Shown here piece after piece: positions 26,055 through 34,976 of a stretch of DNA of 64,000 nt (its first letter is position 1; the number at the start of each line of letters is the position of its first letter). This DNA is from an uncultured Prevotellaceae bacterium (lineage in GTDB: Bacteria; Bacteroidota; Bacteroidia; Bacteroidales; Bacteroidaceae). The position numbers and the translations under genes were made by a program. Location: assembly GCA_902769805.1 (NCBI GenBank), contig CACXQL010000005.1, positions 1 to 64,000 of the forward strand. The letters are read 5' to 3'. The notes beneath the pieces are model-generated. The model saw nothing but the letters and a program-made list of their open reading frames with translations. It was not told the origin of the DNA and made no database searches.

Positions 26055-27052
26055 GAGAATATAGATTTGATGTTGTACGCGTTGTCTGTATGACATATAT
26101 TGTCACATATATTCATCTCTATGAATATATCTATCCTAACGGGCGCATGACTTTTTATCTTCCAATATGCATAGGTATGACACATGCCTGCCTGGGGGCT
26201 TTTACCTTTGTCTCTGGCTATCTACTGGGCAAGAAATATATATTTGGTCAACAAGGGGATGCTGATATATGGACGTTTTACAAGAAACGCATCTTAAGGA
26301 TTGTCCCTTTATTTATAGTATCCTCTATCTTATTATGGCTTATAGACTTTAATGACTCCAAATCCACTCTGAACGGTTTGCTCTGTGTCTCCCCCTTTAT
26401 CGACCCCAAGCCCAGAACACTATATTATATACCCATTATTCTGTGGTGCTATCTGATAACGCCCTTGATTTCAAGACATAGGTTAAAATGGAGAATAATG
26501 GGTAGCCTTGTCATCATGGTCATCATCGCAATTGCCCGGTATTTGTTCCCATCTATTGACAGTCGCTTTCTTTTCAATGTATTCTTCTATCTTGTAGGAG
26601 TTATTTCTGCTCCATGTTTTAACTGGAGAATCAACATTCCACACGGAACATCCATTAAGATATCCGCCGTCTTAACTTTTGTGATTATTGTGACTATTGT
26701 CATGTATTATTCTATGCAGTTTAGTAATGCTGTTCAGATGGCAATCGGAGCAATGGGAGTATTTGTTATCCTATTTGTATGCGAAGGTATCAGTAGCCTT
26801 TTGTTTGACAATTCAAATGTTCAGCAGAGTGTTCTCAAGAAACGAGTCTGCCAGCTAATCAGCGTTGTGAGTTATGCTAGTATGACATGTTATATGTTTC
26901 ACAGATTCTTCTATTGGTCTGCCGAGTCAATATGGAATCCATCCGACACATCCGTCAAATGGTTTTATATGATTGTCATTGTGTTCCCTATCATCCTTGT
27001 ATGTTCGTATGCTATACAAAAAGTATATGACAACTTGCACCAACAAACCTAA
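26051..27052 (+). CDS. AT3-family O-acyltransferase
   Basis: A 333-residue polytopic membrane protein. MREYRFDVVRVVCMTYIVTYIHLYEY has the AT3 start (Asp, Arg, His), followed by GAFTFVSGYLLGKKY and about ten hydrophobic helices. It has no SGNH domain, but it is encoded directly after an SGNH protein and an esterase, so the activities that are fused at 18259 may be separate here. Lower GC content than the flanking central genes is apparent by eye. Confidence 0.82.
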   Translation: MREYRFDVVRVVCMTYIVTYIHLYEYIYPNGRMTFYLPICIGMTHACLGAFTFVSGYLLGKKYIFGQQGDADIWTFYKKRILRIVPLFIVSSILLWLIDFNDSKSTLNGLLCVSPFIDPKPRTLYYIPIILWCYLITPLISRHRLKWRIMGSLVIMVIIAIARYLFPSIDSRFLFNVFFYLVGVISAPCFNWRINIPHGTSIKISAVLTFVIIVTIVMYYSMQFSNAVQMAIGAMGVFVILFVCEGISSLLFDNSNVQQSVLKKRVCQLISVVSYASMTCYMFHRFFYWSAESIWNPSDTSVKWFYMIVIVFPIILVCSYAIQKVYDNLHQQT

Positions 27053-27068
27053 AAATGATTTAGCACAC

Positions 27069-28082
27069 ATGAACGAGAGAATCAACTGGATGGACTGGGC
27101 AAAGTTCCTGAGTGTCGCACTGGTAGTACCTGTGCACATTCCGCAAGCCATGGGAGCCCAACCCGTTACATGGTTCATGGTATTCCTCCTTGCCTGTCTG
27201 ATGTTCAACTCAGGTTATCTGAAGAAAGAGCGTACCAACCTTAAGGAAGAAATCAAGAAATACGGATACCAGTTAGGTATTCCTTATATTGCCTATAATA
27301 TCTTGTTCTATCCCTACTGGCTCATCAAGTTCTATAGTGAGCATGGTAATATGCCTACGTTCTCAGAATCCATCAAACCTATATATGGAACTATCCTATT
27401 ACAAACCAACAATAGTTTCGCAGAGGAGCTGAATCCTGTCACCTGGTTTATTGCCGCCTTATTCATCATGCACTTGCTAATGGATATCTGCCTACAGAGA
27501 AAACACGGTAACTGGTTGATGGGAGCACTCTGTCTATTAGCGATGGGATTATATGTCGTCAGCAAATATAATGGTTTTACCACTCACTATGTCGCTGTCG
27601 GTATCTTCAAATCCCTTCCTTTCTATTACATGGGATTTCTCTGTCGGAAGTATCATGTTTTGGAGAAATGCAGTCTCAGAAGTGACGCTATCAGCTTTGC
27701 CATTACCCTCATCCTCAGCATCATCCTCTTCGATTACCATGCTGGAATTGAGAGCGATTTCACCATGCACATGATCTCCTACTTCCCTACTGTTCTGTTC
27801 GGAGTCCTTGCTTTTATCTATTTCTGCAAGTTATTGAATGGCATCCACTCCAAGGTGGTCACCAACTACTCCAATGGTACGATGGCATTCATCGGACTCC
27901 ACTGGATGATGACAGGGCTCATCCGCTATGGTATCCTCAAGCCCTTCTTCCATGTATCAACAGATTACATCTATACCCCACTTGAGGCATACGGTTTAGG
28001 ACTCCTCGTCACCATTCTCCTCTACCCCCTCATTCTCTTCTTCCAAGCGAAAATGCCCTGGATGTTAGGAAAGAGAGGTTAG
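27069..28082 (+). CDS. AT3-family O-acyltransferase
   Basis: A 337-residue polytopic protein from ATG 27069 (MNERINWMDWAKFLSVALVV, with the His in PVHIPQAMG). The ATG is preferred over upstream starts inside the previous gene because the AT3 motif begins exactly there. LACLMFNSGYLKKER and TMAFIGLHWMMTGLI are further family segments. It ends the four-gene plus-strand operon and meets a convergent ATPase gene 7 nt later. Confidence 0.82.
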   Translation: MNERINWMDWAKFLSVALVVPVHIPQAMGAQPVTWFMVFLLACLMFNSGYLKKERTNLKEEIKKYGYQLGIPYIAYNILFYPYWLIKFYSEHGNMPTFSESIKPIYGTILLQTNNSFAEELNPVTWFIAALFIMHLLMDICLQRKHGNWLMGALCLLAMGLYVVSKYNGFTTHYVAVGIFKSLPFYYMGFLCRKYHVLEKCSLRSDAISFAITLILSIILFDYHAGIESDFTMHMISYFPTVLFGVLAFIYFCKLLNGIHSKVVTNYSNGTMAFIGLHWMMTGLIRYGILKPFFHVSTDYIYTPLEAYGLGLLVTILLYPLILFFQAKMPWMLGKRG

Positions 28083-28089
28083 CTATATT

Positions 28090-29286
28090 TTAATACAATA
28101 ATCCCATCAACCATATAGGCAATTTTTTTCCAATAGGGAATTCTATAGAATCTGCTAATATATAAGAATTGGGAATATCTGCTATCTGATCAAATGACTT
28201 GTCTTTACCACCTACCTCAAACGTTATTTTACCATCAATTCTAAAATCACCTTGAGCCTTTCCGTATTCTACTATATGTTCTTTTGACAGTTGATTCACT
28301 ACAAAGCACTCTCTAATAGTCCCTATGTTTTGTTGTGTTCCAAGAGCATAGAGTATATTAGTGTTTTGGAGATATATTTTATCAGGTTTTTGCATTTTTG
28401 TTACTGATTTGTTGTCAGAGTAAAGCAGATTGAGGAGTTCTGCCCTTTGCAAATTAGACAAATAATTCAACACTGTCATCTTATTAATCTCAAGATAGGA
28501 GGAGAGTTTTGAAATATTAACCTCATACGGAATATTATCTGACAAATACATCATCATTGCCTTAAGTTTACGAGTGTAAGCTGGCTCAACCCCACAGAAT
28601 TGGGTCATCTCCTGGTCAATAATAAAACTGATGACGTTCTCAATACGACTATAATATTCTGTTTCATTTCCATCATAAAATGGATAATAACCGACACGTA
28701 AATATTCTTCAAAAAGAGGCTGAGGACGGCAGACCTCATTTACGCTGCGACAAATAGCGTCTCCATTAGATAATAACTCATCTAATTGATGAACAGGAAT
28801 ACTGATGTCTTTGTAAAAACGAAGGAATTCTCGAAAAGAAAGTCCTGCCATTTGGTAACTAAGGACCCGACGGGATAAGTCTGCGTCTGCATTTAATATT
28901 TGAATTAGCGATGATCCAGTAAACGTTACTTTCATGTCAGGATAGAGATCAATAATTTCTTTAATCTCTTTGCTCCATGTAGGATATTTGTGTACCTCGT
29001 CCAAAAAAAGGTGTTCTCCTCCTATCAAATGAAAATTTTCTGCAAGATCAAGGAGTGTATGATTGGTAAAATACATACTATCCATGACACAATACAGTGC
29101 CTTCCCTGCTTGAACACCATATTTTTGTTTAATATATTGACGCATTAAAGTCGTCTTTCCAACACCTCGGGAACCACGTATAGCAACAAGTTGCTTTTCC
29201 CAGTTTATGTCATTCATGATATCACGTATAATACCCATACTGACTTGGGATATCAGAATCTGATGTTTCTTAAATAATGCTTCCAT
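28090..29286 (-). CDS. AAA_14/DUF4143 ATPase
   Basis: A 398-residue protein. Residues about 30-170 are an AAA domain: Walker A GSRGVGKTTLM, Walker B EHLFLDEVHKYP, sensor TFTGSSLIQI. The C-terminal half is DUF4143-like, with a winged-helix stretch (ISKLSSYLEINKMTVLNYLSNL) and a nuclease-like end (FEVGGKDKSFDQIADI). Such proteins are common, patchily distributed and of unknown function in Bacteroidetes. It is distinctly AT-rich against its neighbours and unrelated to glycan synthesis, so it is probably a late arrival between two polysaccharide operons. Confidence 0.88.
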   Translation of the reverse strand: MEALFKKHQILISQVSMGIIRDIMNDINWEKQLVAIRGSRGVGKTTLMRQYIKQKYGVQAGKALYCVMDSMYFTNHTLLDLAENFHLIGGEHLFLDEVHKYPTWSKEIKEIIDLYPDMKVTFTGSSLIQILNADADLSRRVLSYQMAGLSFREFLRFYKDISIPVHQLDELLSNGDAICRSVNEVCRPQPLFEEYLRVGYYPFYDGNETEYYSRIENVISFIIDQEMTQFCGVEPAYTRKLKAMMMYLSDNIPYEVNISKLSSYLEINKMTVLNYLSNLQRAELLNLLYSDNKSVTKMQKPDKIYLQNTNILYALGTQQNIGTIRECFVVNQLSKEHIVEYGKAQGDFRIDGKITFEVGGKDKSFDQIADIPNSYILADSIEFPIGKKLPIWLMGLLY

Positions 29287-29460
29287 TTCTCCTCATTTTT
29301 GGATTTGTTTATTTGGCTGCAAATATACAAAAGTTTAGTCTACTAACCAAAAAAAAGAAAAAAAAGATGATTGAACTAAGCGATTTTTGTCTCTTTTCGC
29401 TTATTGCACTAACCATTTCTCGATTGTCGTAAATATGATTATCATAAATACGATAATTGT

Positions 29461-30570
29461 TTACGATAAGGTTAGCTTTTCAAAGAGTTGTTTCCACATG
29501 GGCATAATCTTGTCTGCAGAGAAACGTCGGGATGACTCAATGGCATGCTTACCCATAGACTGACGTAACTCCTGATCCTCTATCAACTGACAGACACGGT
29601 CAGCAAAAGCCTGACAACCATGTATGGGAATCAAGAAGCCATCCTCTCCATCAGAGATAATACTGGAAGGACCATAAGGGCTATCATAGGTGACAACAGG
29701 CAAGCCACAACTCATTGCCTCTGGAATAACCAAGCCAAAAGGTTCATAAAGAGAGAGTAAAACAAAAATACTACTACGACGATAGACATCCATAATTTGA
29801 GAGCTCGGCTTGTGTACTTCAATATTAATATTCAGAGCATCTGCTTCCTGCTTATACTTCTCCCATAGTGCTCCATCACCATACAAATCTAACTTCCAGT
29901 CTGGGTGTTTAGAATGTACTAACTGCCATATACTGATTAACTCACCGATATTCTTCTGTTCCTCGAACCTACCTACAAAAAGAACACGTTTTGCCGTACA
30001 ATCGCTATACATATTTGAGTCATTCAGGTGTACTATATTAGGAATAACATGAACATGCCTGCTCACCCTTTTCCAATCCTCTGCATCGCCATTTGTCAAT
30101 GTCACAATAGCCTCAGCCCTACCTGCCCAATAATTATTTATCCTATTCTGTATTAGATGCCACCAACTATCTGGATGGGAAAAATTGAAATGCGATTCAA
30201 CGATCAAGGGTATCTTTCCTTTCACTTTCAATAATCGTCTAATATTATGAACCGTAGTACACACTACAATATCCGGCTGGATATCAGTCAACATCTGATT
30301 TAGTTTAATGAAATATTCTCGCAACATCCGCCTACGAACCCATTGCCGACGCGCCAAACCATATCGATACTGTGTATGAAACCGGATATTCATATCCACA
30401 TGATGAACACGCTCATCCAAATAGTAAGGAATATGATGCGGTCCTTGATCAGAAGTGATGATATATACCTCGTCTCCATACTCACGAGCCAAGTAGTTCA
30501 TCTTGTCAACAAGAATACGTTCCACGCCTCCCCAAACAGCTAATGACGAATATAAATAGACTATTTTCAT
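29461..30570 (-). CDS. GT4 glycosyltransferase
   Basis: A 369-residue GT-B enzyme starting at ATG 30570 (MKIVYLYSSLAVWGGVERIL). RVLFVGRFEEQKNI opens the C-domain, and SLYEPFGLVIPEAMSCGLPVV holds the E-x7-E motif. It is soluble or peripheral. It overlaps the upstream GT2 gene by 4 nt, forming a three-glycosyltransferase minus-strand operon (32625 to 29461). Retaining chemistry follows from the family; sugar unknown. Confidence 0.87.
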   Translation of the reverse strand: MKIVYLYSSLAVWGGVERILVDKMNYLAREYGDEVYIITSDQGPHHIPYYLDERVHHVDMNIRFHTQYRYGLARRQWVRRRMLREYFIKLNQMLTDIQPDIVVCTTVHNIRRLLKVKGKIPLIVESHFNFSHPDSWWHLIQNRINNYWAGRAEAIVTLTNGDAEDWKRVSRHVHVIPNIVHLNDSNMYSDCTAKRVLFVGRFEEQKNIGELISIWQLVHSKHPDWKLDLYGDGALWEKYKQEADALNINIEVHKPSSQIMDVYRRSSIFVLLSLYEPFGLVIPEAMSCGLPVVTYDSPYGPSSIISDGEDGFLIPIHGCQAFADRVCQLIEDQELRQSMGKHAIESSRRFSADKIMPMWKQLFEKLTLS

Positions 30571-31580
30571 TTTGCCAACCAATAAATTACCTTTTCTATA
30601 TGATTATAGTTATGTCGAAACCAACGAAAGCGCATCAACCCTCTAAAAGGTTGGAATAACAATAACTCAAAAACTACAAGTGTCAAATGAAAGTTATTTA
30701 GGGTAAGCCGCATCAGTTTGTTCCGAAGTTTTTTAGCATGGAGACAGAACTCCGCAGAAATCTGTCTATCCTTTGTCATGCTGTCAAACATCTGCATGAA
30801 ACGCTTCATCATAAAAAAAGTATAAGGTACAAAGTGAGACATATCAAAAGTGTCCATGAATTCATCTACAATTGTAATCATATGTGACAAATACTTTGGC
30901 GGACAAATAACAACATCATTTTCTCCCTGAATTGAATCCGCATTCATCTCATAATGATATGTCACATCAGGTATGAACATAAAAAAGTCAATACTGCGAA
31001 AAAGATAAACTGACCACAGATTATCCTCGAACACCAATCCTTGACGGAAAGAGAGCTGTCCTTGTACTATAACTGAGCGCTTAATGAGTGTGTTCCACAC
31101 CATCACTGGAATCACTCCCATATAGAGCAATTCTAGTATGGTATCATTATCTAAGGGACCTCCTGGAACATGAGATGAAATCACTGAAGCCCTGCCAATA
31201 TGGTTTCCTTTTACAACCTGTACTTCCGGAAATGCTCTAACGACATCAGTCAGTTTCCGTATACAGTCATCTGTAAGATAATCATCCGAATCAACAAACA
31301 ACAGGTAGTCACCCGTAGCATGTGCCATTCCCGTGTTACGGGCAACAGGAAGTCCTCCGTTCTGTTCATGTCGTATTATATGGAATGTAACCTGTCCCTC
31401 GTACTCAGCTATCAGCCGTTCCGCTATCTCCATACTGTCATCAGGTGTACAGTCGTCAACCAAGATACACTCCATGGAAACTCCTTGGCATTCCTGTCGC
31501 ATAACAGAAAGAAGGCATCTTTCTATATACCTTTCAACCTTGTAAACAGGTATGATGATTGACACTAAAGGATTATCCAT
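30567..31580 (-). CDS. GT2 glycosyltransferase
   Basis: A 337-residue GT-A enzyme. VSIIIPVYKVERYIERCLLS, ILVDDCTPDDS and LLFVDSDDYLTDD (DxD) are classical GT2 motifs; the C-terminal third is helical and basic. It is middle gene of the three-gene operon and translationally coupled to the GT4 gene by a 4-nt overlap. It is probably an inverting transferase acting on the lipid-linked repeat unit. Confidence 0.88.
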   Translation of the reverse strand: MDNPLVSIIIPVYKVERYIERCLLSVMRQECQGVSMECILVDDCTPDDSMEIAERLIAEYEGQVTFHIIRHEQNGGLPVARNTGMAHATGDYLLFVDSDDYLTDDCIRKLTDVVRAFPEVQVVKGNHIGRASVISSHVPGGPLDNDTILELLYMGVIPVMVWNTLIKRSVIVQGQLSFRQGLVFEDNLWSVYLFRSIDFFMFIPDVTYHYEMNADSIQGENDVVICPPKYLSHMITIVDEFMDTFDMSHFVPYTFFMMKRFMQMFDSMTKDRQISAEFCLHAKKLRNKLMRLTLNNFHLTLVVFELLLFQPFRGLMRFRWFRHNYNHIEKVIYWLAK

Positions 31581-31590
31581 CTTTATCTGT

Positions 31591-32625
31591 CTATATTAAC
31601 CCCTTTATCTTTCCTATAATAGTCATGATCCATACAACCATCCTCGCAGGAAGCCTACTCAGCAGATAAAACATCAGGTTCTTTATCCTGTCATGCGAGA
31701 AGTCCATGATTTCAGAAAGCGATGCAGGATGGGTCATGATAGTCTTTAATTCATGATGGCTGAACGACGGAGTGATTTTATGGGCATTCTTGAGGATATA
31801 ACACAACACATATATATCAGTCCTCAACACATTAAGACAACGCTTCGGCAAATAAGGTTTCTTTTTTGCCTTTATACATTGTATCTTCATATAATCCACC
31901 GTCGCGATGTTCCTAATCACTTCTTCCTTACTGATTTGTGTCCGATCCTGATATTTACTCAAAGAATCATAATGACACAGATAATGATAGGTGATATCTG
32001 GAAGAAGGACCGCATGCTGACAATACGGCAGCAGATCAAAAGTATAAGCCATGTCCTCCCAGAAGTCAGTATCAATAAACCGGACCTTCGAACGGCGAAG
32101 CATCTCCACGTCAACAACATAATTCCAAATGGTGGTCTGGACATTTCCATATTTACTCCAAGCATACTCTGCTAAACATCCTTCTCCCTTTAATTCTTTC
32201 TGAGGATACTGAATAGTAGCTACGATTTTATTATCATTATAAGTTTCAATTTTATTGTATGAACCATAAACAATATCTGCTCCCGTCTTTTTTTTCCACC
32301 CCATCAAAAGAGATATCGCTTGGGGCTCTATCAGATCATCAGCATCCATGAAAAACAAGAAACATCCTTGTGCATCATCTATAATCCGGTTTCGTGCCGC
32401 ACTGACTCCCATGTTCTGTGGCTGAGACAGAATATGTATATCTGCCCCTCGGGGATGCGTTTCCTGGTATTCCCTGATAATTGACAGGGAAGAATCCGAT
32501 CCACAGTCATCAAGTATCAAAAACTCGATACTCTTATAAGTCTGTGCCAAAGCAGAATCCATCGCCTGACGAATGTATTTCTCCGCATTGTAAACAGGTA
32601 TTCCTATTGTTACGTCGTATTTCAT
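31591..32625 (-). CDS. GT2 glycosyltransferase
   Basis: A 344-residue GT-A enzyme: VTIGIPVYNAEKYIRQAMDS, EFLILDDCGSDSSL and FFMDADDLIEPQ (DxD). It is the first gene of the operon, 10 nt before the next GT2. The region upstream (32626-32699) is shared with the divergent GT4 gene at 32700. Confidence 0.88.
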   Translation of the reverse strand: MKYDVTIGIPVYNAEKYIRQAMDSALAQTYKSIEFLILDDCGSDSSLSIIREYQETHPRGADIHILSQPQNMGVSAARNRIIDDAQGCFLFFMDADDLIEPQAISLLMGWKKKTGADIVYGSYNKIETYNDNKIVATIQYPQKELKGEGCLAEYAWSKYGNVQTTIWNYVVDVEMLRRSKVRFIDTDFWEDMAYTFDLLPYCQHAVLLPDITYHYLCHYDSLSKYQDRTQISKEEVIRNIATVDYMKIQCIKAKKKPYLPKRCLNVLRTDIYVLCYILKNAHKITPSFSHHELKTIMTHPASLSEIMDFSHDRIKNLMFYLLSRLPARMVVWIMTIIGKIKGLI

Positions 32626-32669
32626 GTTACAAAAATACGAAATAATTTGGGAAACTCAAATAATTTCAG

Positions 32670-32677
32670 TAATTTTG
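32670..32677 (+). promoter_or_regulatory. -7 box of the GT4 gene at 32700
   Basis: TAATTTTG, 22 nt before the ATG. An AACTCAAATAATTT stretch upstream resembles the conserved promoter block seen before yidC and the SGNH gene. Confidence 0.5.
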
Positions 32678-32699
32678 CATAAAATTATTTGCTTTTCCT

Positions 32700-33857
32700 A
32701 TGGCGACCCAACCACTCAAGATAGTCTATATTACTCCTTCTATCCATACTGCAGACGGAGCTGCTCGTGTTTTAACCATGAAAGCGAATTATTTCGCAGA
32801 ACATTTTGGTTACGACATTACCATCCTTCTGACGGAAGGAAAAGGGTTACCATTCTTCTACCATGTATCAGATAAAATCAAGATCATCAACTACGATTTG
32901 AACTTCGAACAACTCTGGAACTGTCCTTTTTGGAAGAAGTTTTTCATATATATCCCCAAGCAAATCAAATACCGAAGACTGGTCAGGAAAGAGCTGATGC
33001 GTATCCGACCAGATATCACCATGAGTCTACTTCGGCGTGAGATTAATTTCCTCAATGAGATTCCTGACGGTAGTAAGAAAATGGGGGAGATACATGTACA
33101 TCGCGACAATTACCGTAATTTCAAGGATGAGAAGAATAATTTCGTGATGAACCTGTTTGCCAAGTTCTGGTCAAAGCAACTGCTGAACAACCTGAAAAAA
33201 CTCGACCGCTTTGTGGTACTAACAGACAAAGACCGTGAGTTGTGGACCGAATTAGACAACGTTGTAACAATCCCTAATCCTTCCCCTTTCATGCCTTCGG
33301 CAGTCAGTCCCTTGACAGAAAAACGGGTCATTGCCGTGGCACGTTATTCGCATGAGAAGGGTATTGACCTGTTACTGGAGGCATGGGCACAGGTAGAAAA
33401 AAGGACGAAGGACTGGCGATTGGAAGTCTTTGGTGATGGTGACACGACAGCCTTCAATGCTTTGATAGACAAATTAGGCATCGACCGCAGACGCTGCCAG
33501 TTGAACGGACGGACCGCTGATATAGAGCAAGAATATCTGAAGAGTTCCATTGCCGTGTGCAGTTCCCGTTTCGAAGGATTTGGGATGGTTATCATTGAGG
33601 CGATGGCATGCGGGTTAGCTGTGGTTAGTTTTGATTGTCCGTGGGGACCACAATCTATCATAAAAAACGGAGAAGACGGTTTTCTTGTAGAAAACGGTAA
33701 CATCGAGAAGATGGCAGATGCCTTAGTCAGACTGATAGAAGATGACAACAAGCGCAATACATTCGCAAAAAATGCCATTCAAAATGTAAAGCGTTTCCAG
33801 ATGGACAGGATTGCCGAGCAATGGCGAGAACTATTTGAGAATGTTATCCAAAATTAG
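32700..33857 (+). CDS. GT4 glycosyltransferase
   Basis: A 385-residue GT-B enzyme (KIVYITPSIHTADGAARVLT at the start; EGFGMVIIEAMACGLAVV with the E-x7-E motif). It is a paralogue of the protein at 34977: both have GSKK-GE-HV-R-NYRNFK in the N-domain and a nearly identical segment from SPLTEKRVIAVARYSHEKG to SRFEGFGM. At DNA level the shared 285 nt (33303-33587) are far more alike than the flanks. It overlaps the convergent GT2 by 14 nt. Confidence 0.88.
   Translation: MATQPLKIVYITPSIHTADGAARVLTMKANYFAEHFGYDITILLTEGKGLPFFYHVSDKIKIINYDLNFEQLWNCPFWKKFFIYIPKQIKYRRLVRKELMRIRPDITMSLLRREINFLNEIPDGSKKMGEIHVHRDNYRNFKDEKNNFVMNLFAKFWSKQLLNNLKKLDRFVVLTDKDRELWTELDNVVTIPNPSPFMPSAVSPLTEKRVIAVARYSHEKGIDLLLEAWAQVEKRTKDWRLEVFGDGDTTAFNALIDKLGIDRRRCQLNGRTADIEQEYLKSSIAVCSSRFEGFGMVIIEAMACGLAVVSFDCPWGPQSIIKNGEDGFLVENGNIEKMADALVRLIEDDNKRNTFAKNAIQNVKRFQMDRIAEQWRELFENVIQN
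33303..33587 (+). repeat. 285-nt inverted repeat, copy 1
   Basis: It matches the reverse complement of 35238-35522 with about 17 mismatches counted by eye; similarity falls off sharply on both sides although both genes continue as homologues. Confidence 0.85.
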
Positions 33858-34884
33858 GCTTAGGTGTCCATGCCTTTACAAACAAACGTAAGGTAAAGTA
33901 TAATTTGGGAGAAAGTTTAAATAAGAACCATGTTATTTTCTGCTTCCTTCCATTGGAGAAGTTCAAGTCTGGCACTGTATTATTCAGGTCTTGGAAAACC
34001 TCCTGACGTTCCTTGACATCTTTCATACCATATAGCATAAAATAAATCAGCAACGAGAATGAAGTAAAGACATCATCCTCCAGTTTCAGCAAAACTGCAG
34101 GTGACAACCCCTCTATCTTCCTTAGCTTCCAAGTACCAGCAATCACAGTAATCAGGTCATGGGCTTTTTTCTTGTTAAAAGAGTATGTCGCAGAGGCATG
34201 TCCTTTCCTGTATACATTAAGCAGATGAGACACTCTCAGACATTTCTTTGCCCTGAGATAACACTCATGAGTAAAAGGAACATCCTGATAACGGACACCC
34301 GGAATGAATGTCAAATTGTTCTCCTGTATAAAAGCTCTTCTATACAAAGTACGCCACACATAACACTGACGAGGGTTTAAGTCTTCGAGGAACATCTGCT
34401 CACCCGTTTTCTCCTTCACTTTCAGATATTTCTGTGCGACATTGTCAAGACGTTTAATCTCCTCATCTGTCATTTCCAAGAAATCGGCAACTACCAAGTC
34501 TGCCTTGGACTCTAATGCCTTCTCAAGTAATATCGACAGACTATTATCTATCAGTAGGTCATCAGAATCGGGCATCAGAATATACTCGCCCTTTGCAACA
34601 GCAATACCGTTATTACGGGCTACTGACAAACTCAGATTTTCCTGATTAATAACTGTTATATTATCATGTTGACTGATAATGTCCTGAATGACTTCCATAC
34701 TTCGGTCTTGAGTACCGTCATTGACAATAATCACCTCAAAAACCTTATCATCCATGCCCTGACGAAAAATACTCTCCATACAGGCATGAATATATTTCTC
34801 GACATTATACACTGGTACGATAATGCTCAACTGGCAACTATGATCTGAATCCTTCATTATATTCAAAGTTGTATCGGAAGCCAT
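33844..34884 (-). CDS. GT2 glycosyltransferase
   Basis: A 346-residue GT-A enzyme from ATG 34884, just downstream of a minus-strand TATCTTTG box (34905-34898). Motifs: LSIIVPVYNVEKYIHACMES, VIIVNDGTQDRSMEV, EYILMPDSDDLLID (DxD). It lies alone between the two paralogous GT4 genes, the unit that inversion across their shared segment would flip. Confidence 0.87.
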   Translation of the reverse strand: MASDTTLNIMKDSDHSCQLSIIVPVYNVEKYIHACMESIFRQGMDDKVFEVIIVNDGTQDRSMEVIQDIISQHDNITVINQENLSLSVARNNGIAVAKGEYILMPDSDDLLIDNSLSILLEKALESKADLVVADFLEMTDEEIKRLDNVAQKYLKVKEKTGEQMFLEDLNPRQCYVWRTLYRRAFIQENNLTFIPGVRYQDVPFTHECYLRAKKCLRVSHLLNVYRKGHASATYSFNKKKAHDLITVIAGTWKLRKIEGLSPAVLLKLEDDVFTSFSLLIYFMLYGMKDVKERQEVFQDLNNTVPDLNFSNGRKQKITWFLFKLSPKLYFTLRLFVKAWTPKPNFG

Positions 34885-34976
34885 TTCTTTTTGTTTGCAA
34901 AGATAAAAAGAAAAAAACAATCTAATCTGTTTTTTTTTGTTTTTTAAAAAACAAGTGTCAATATTATAATATATTT

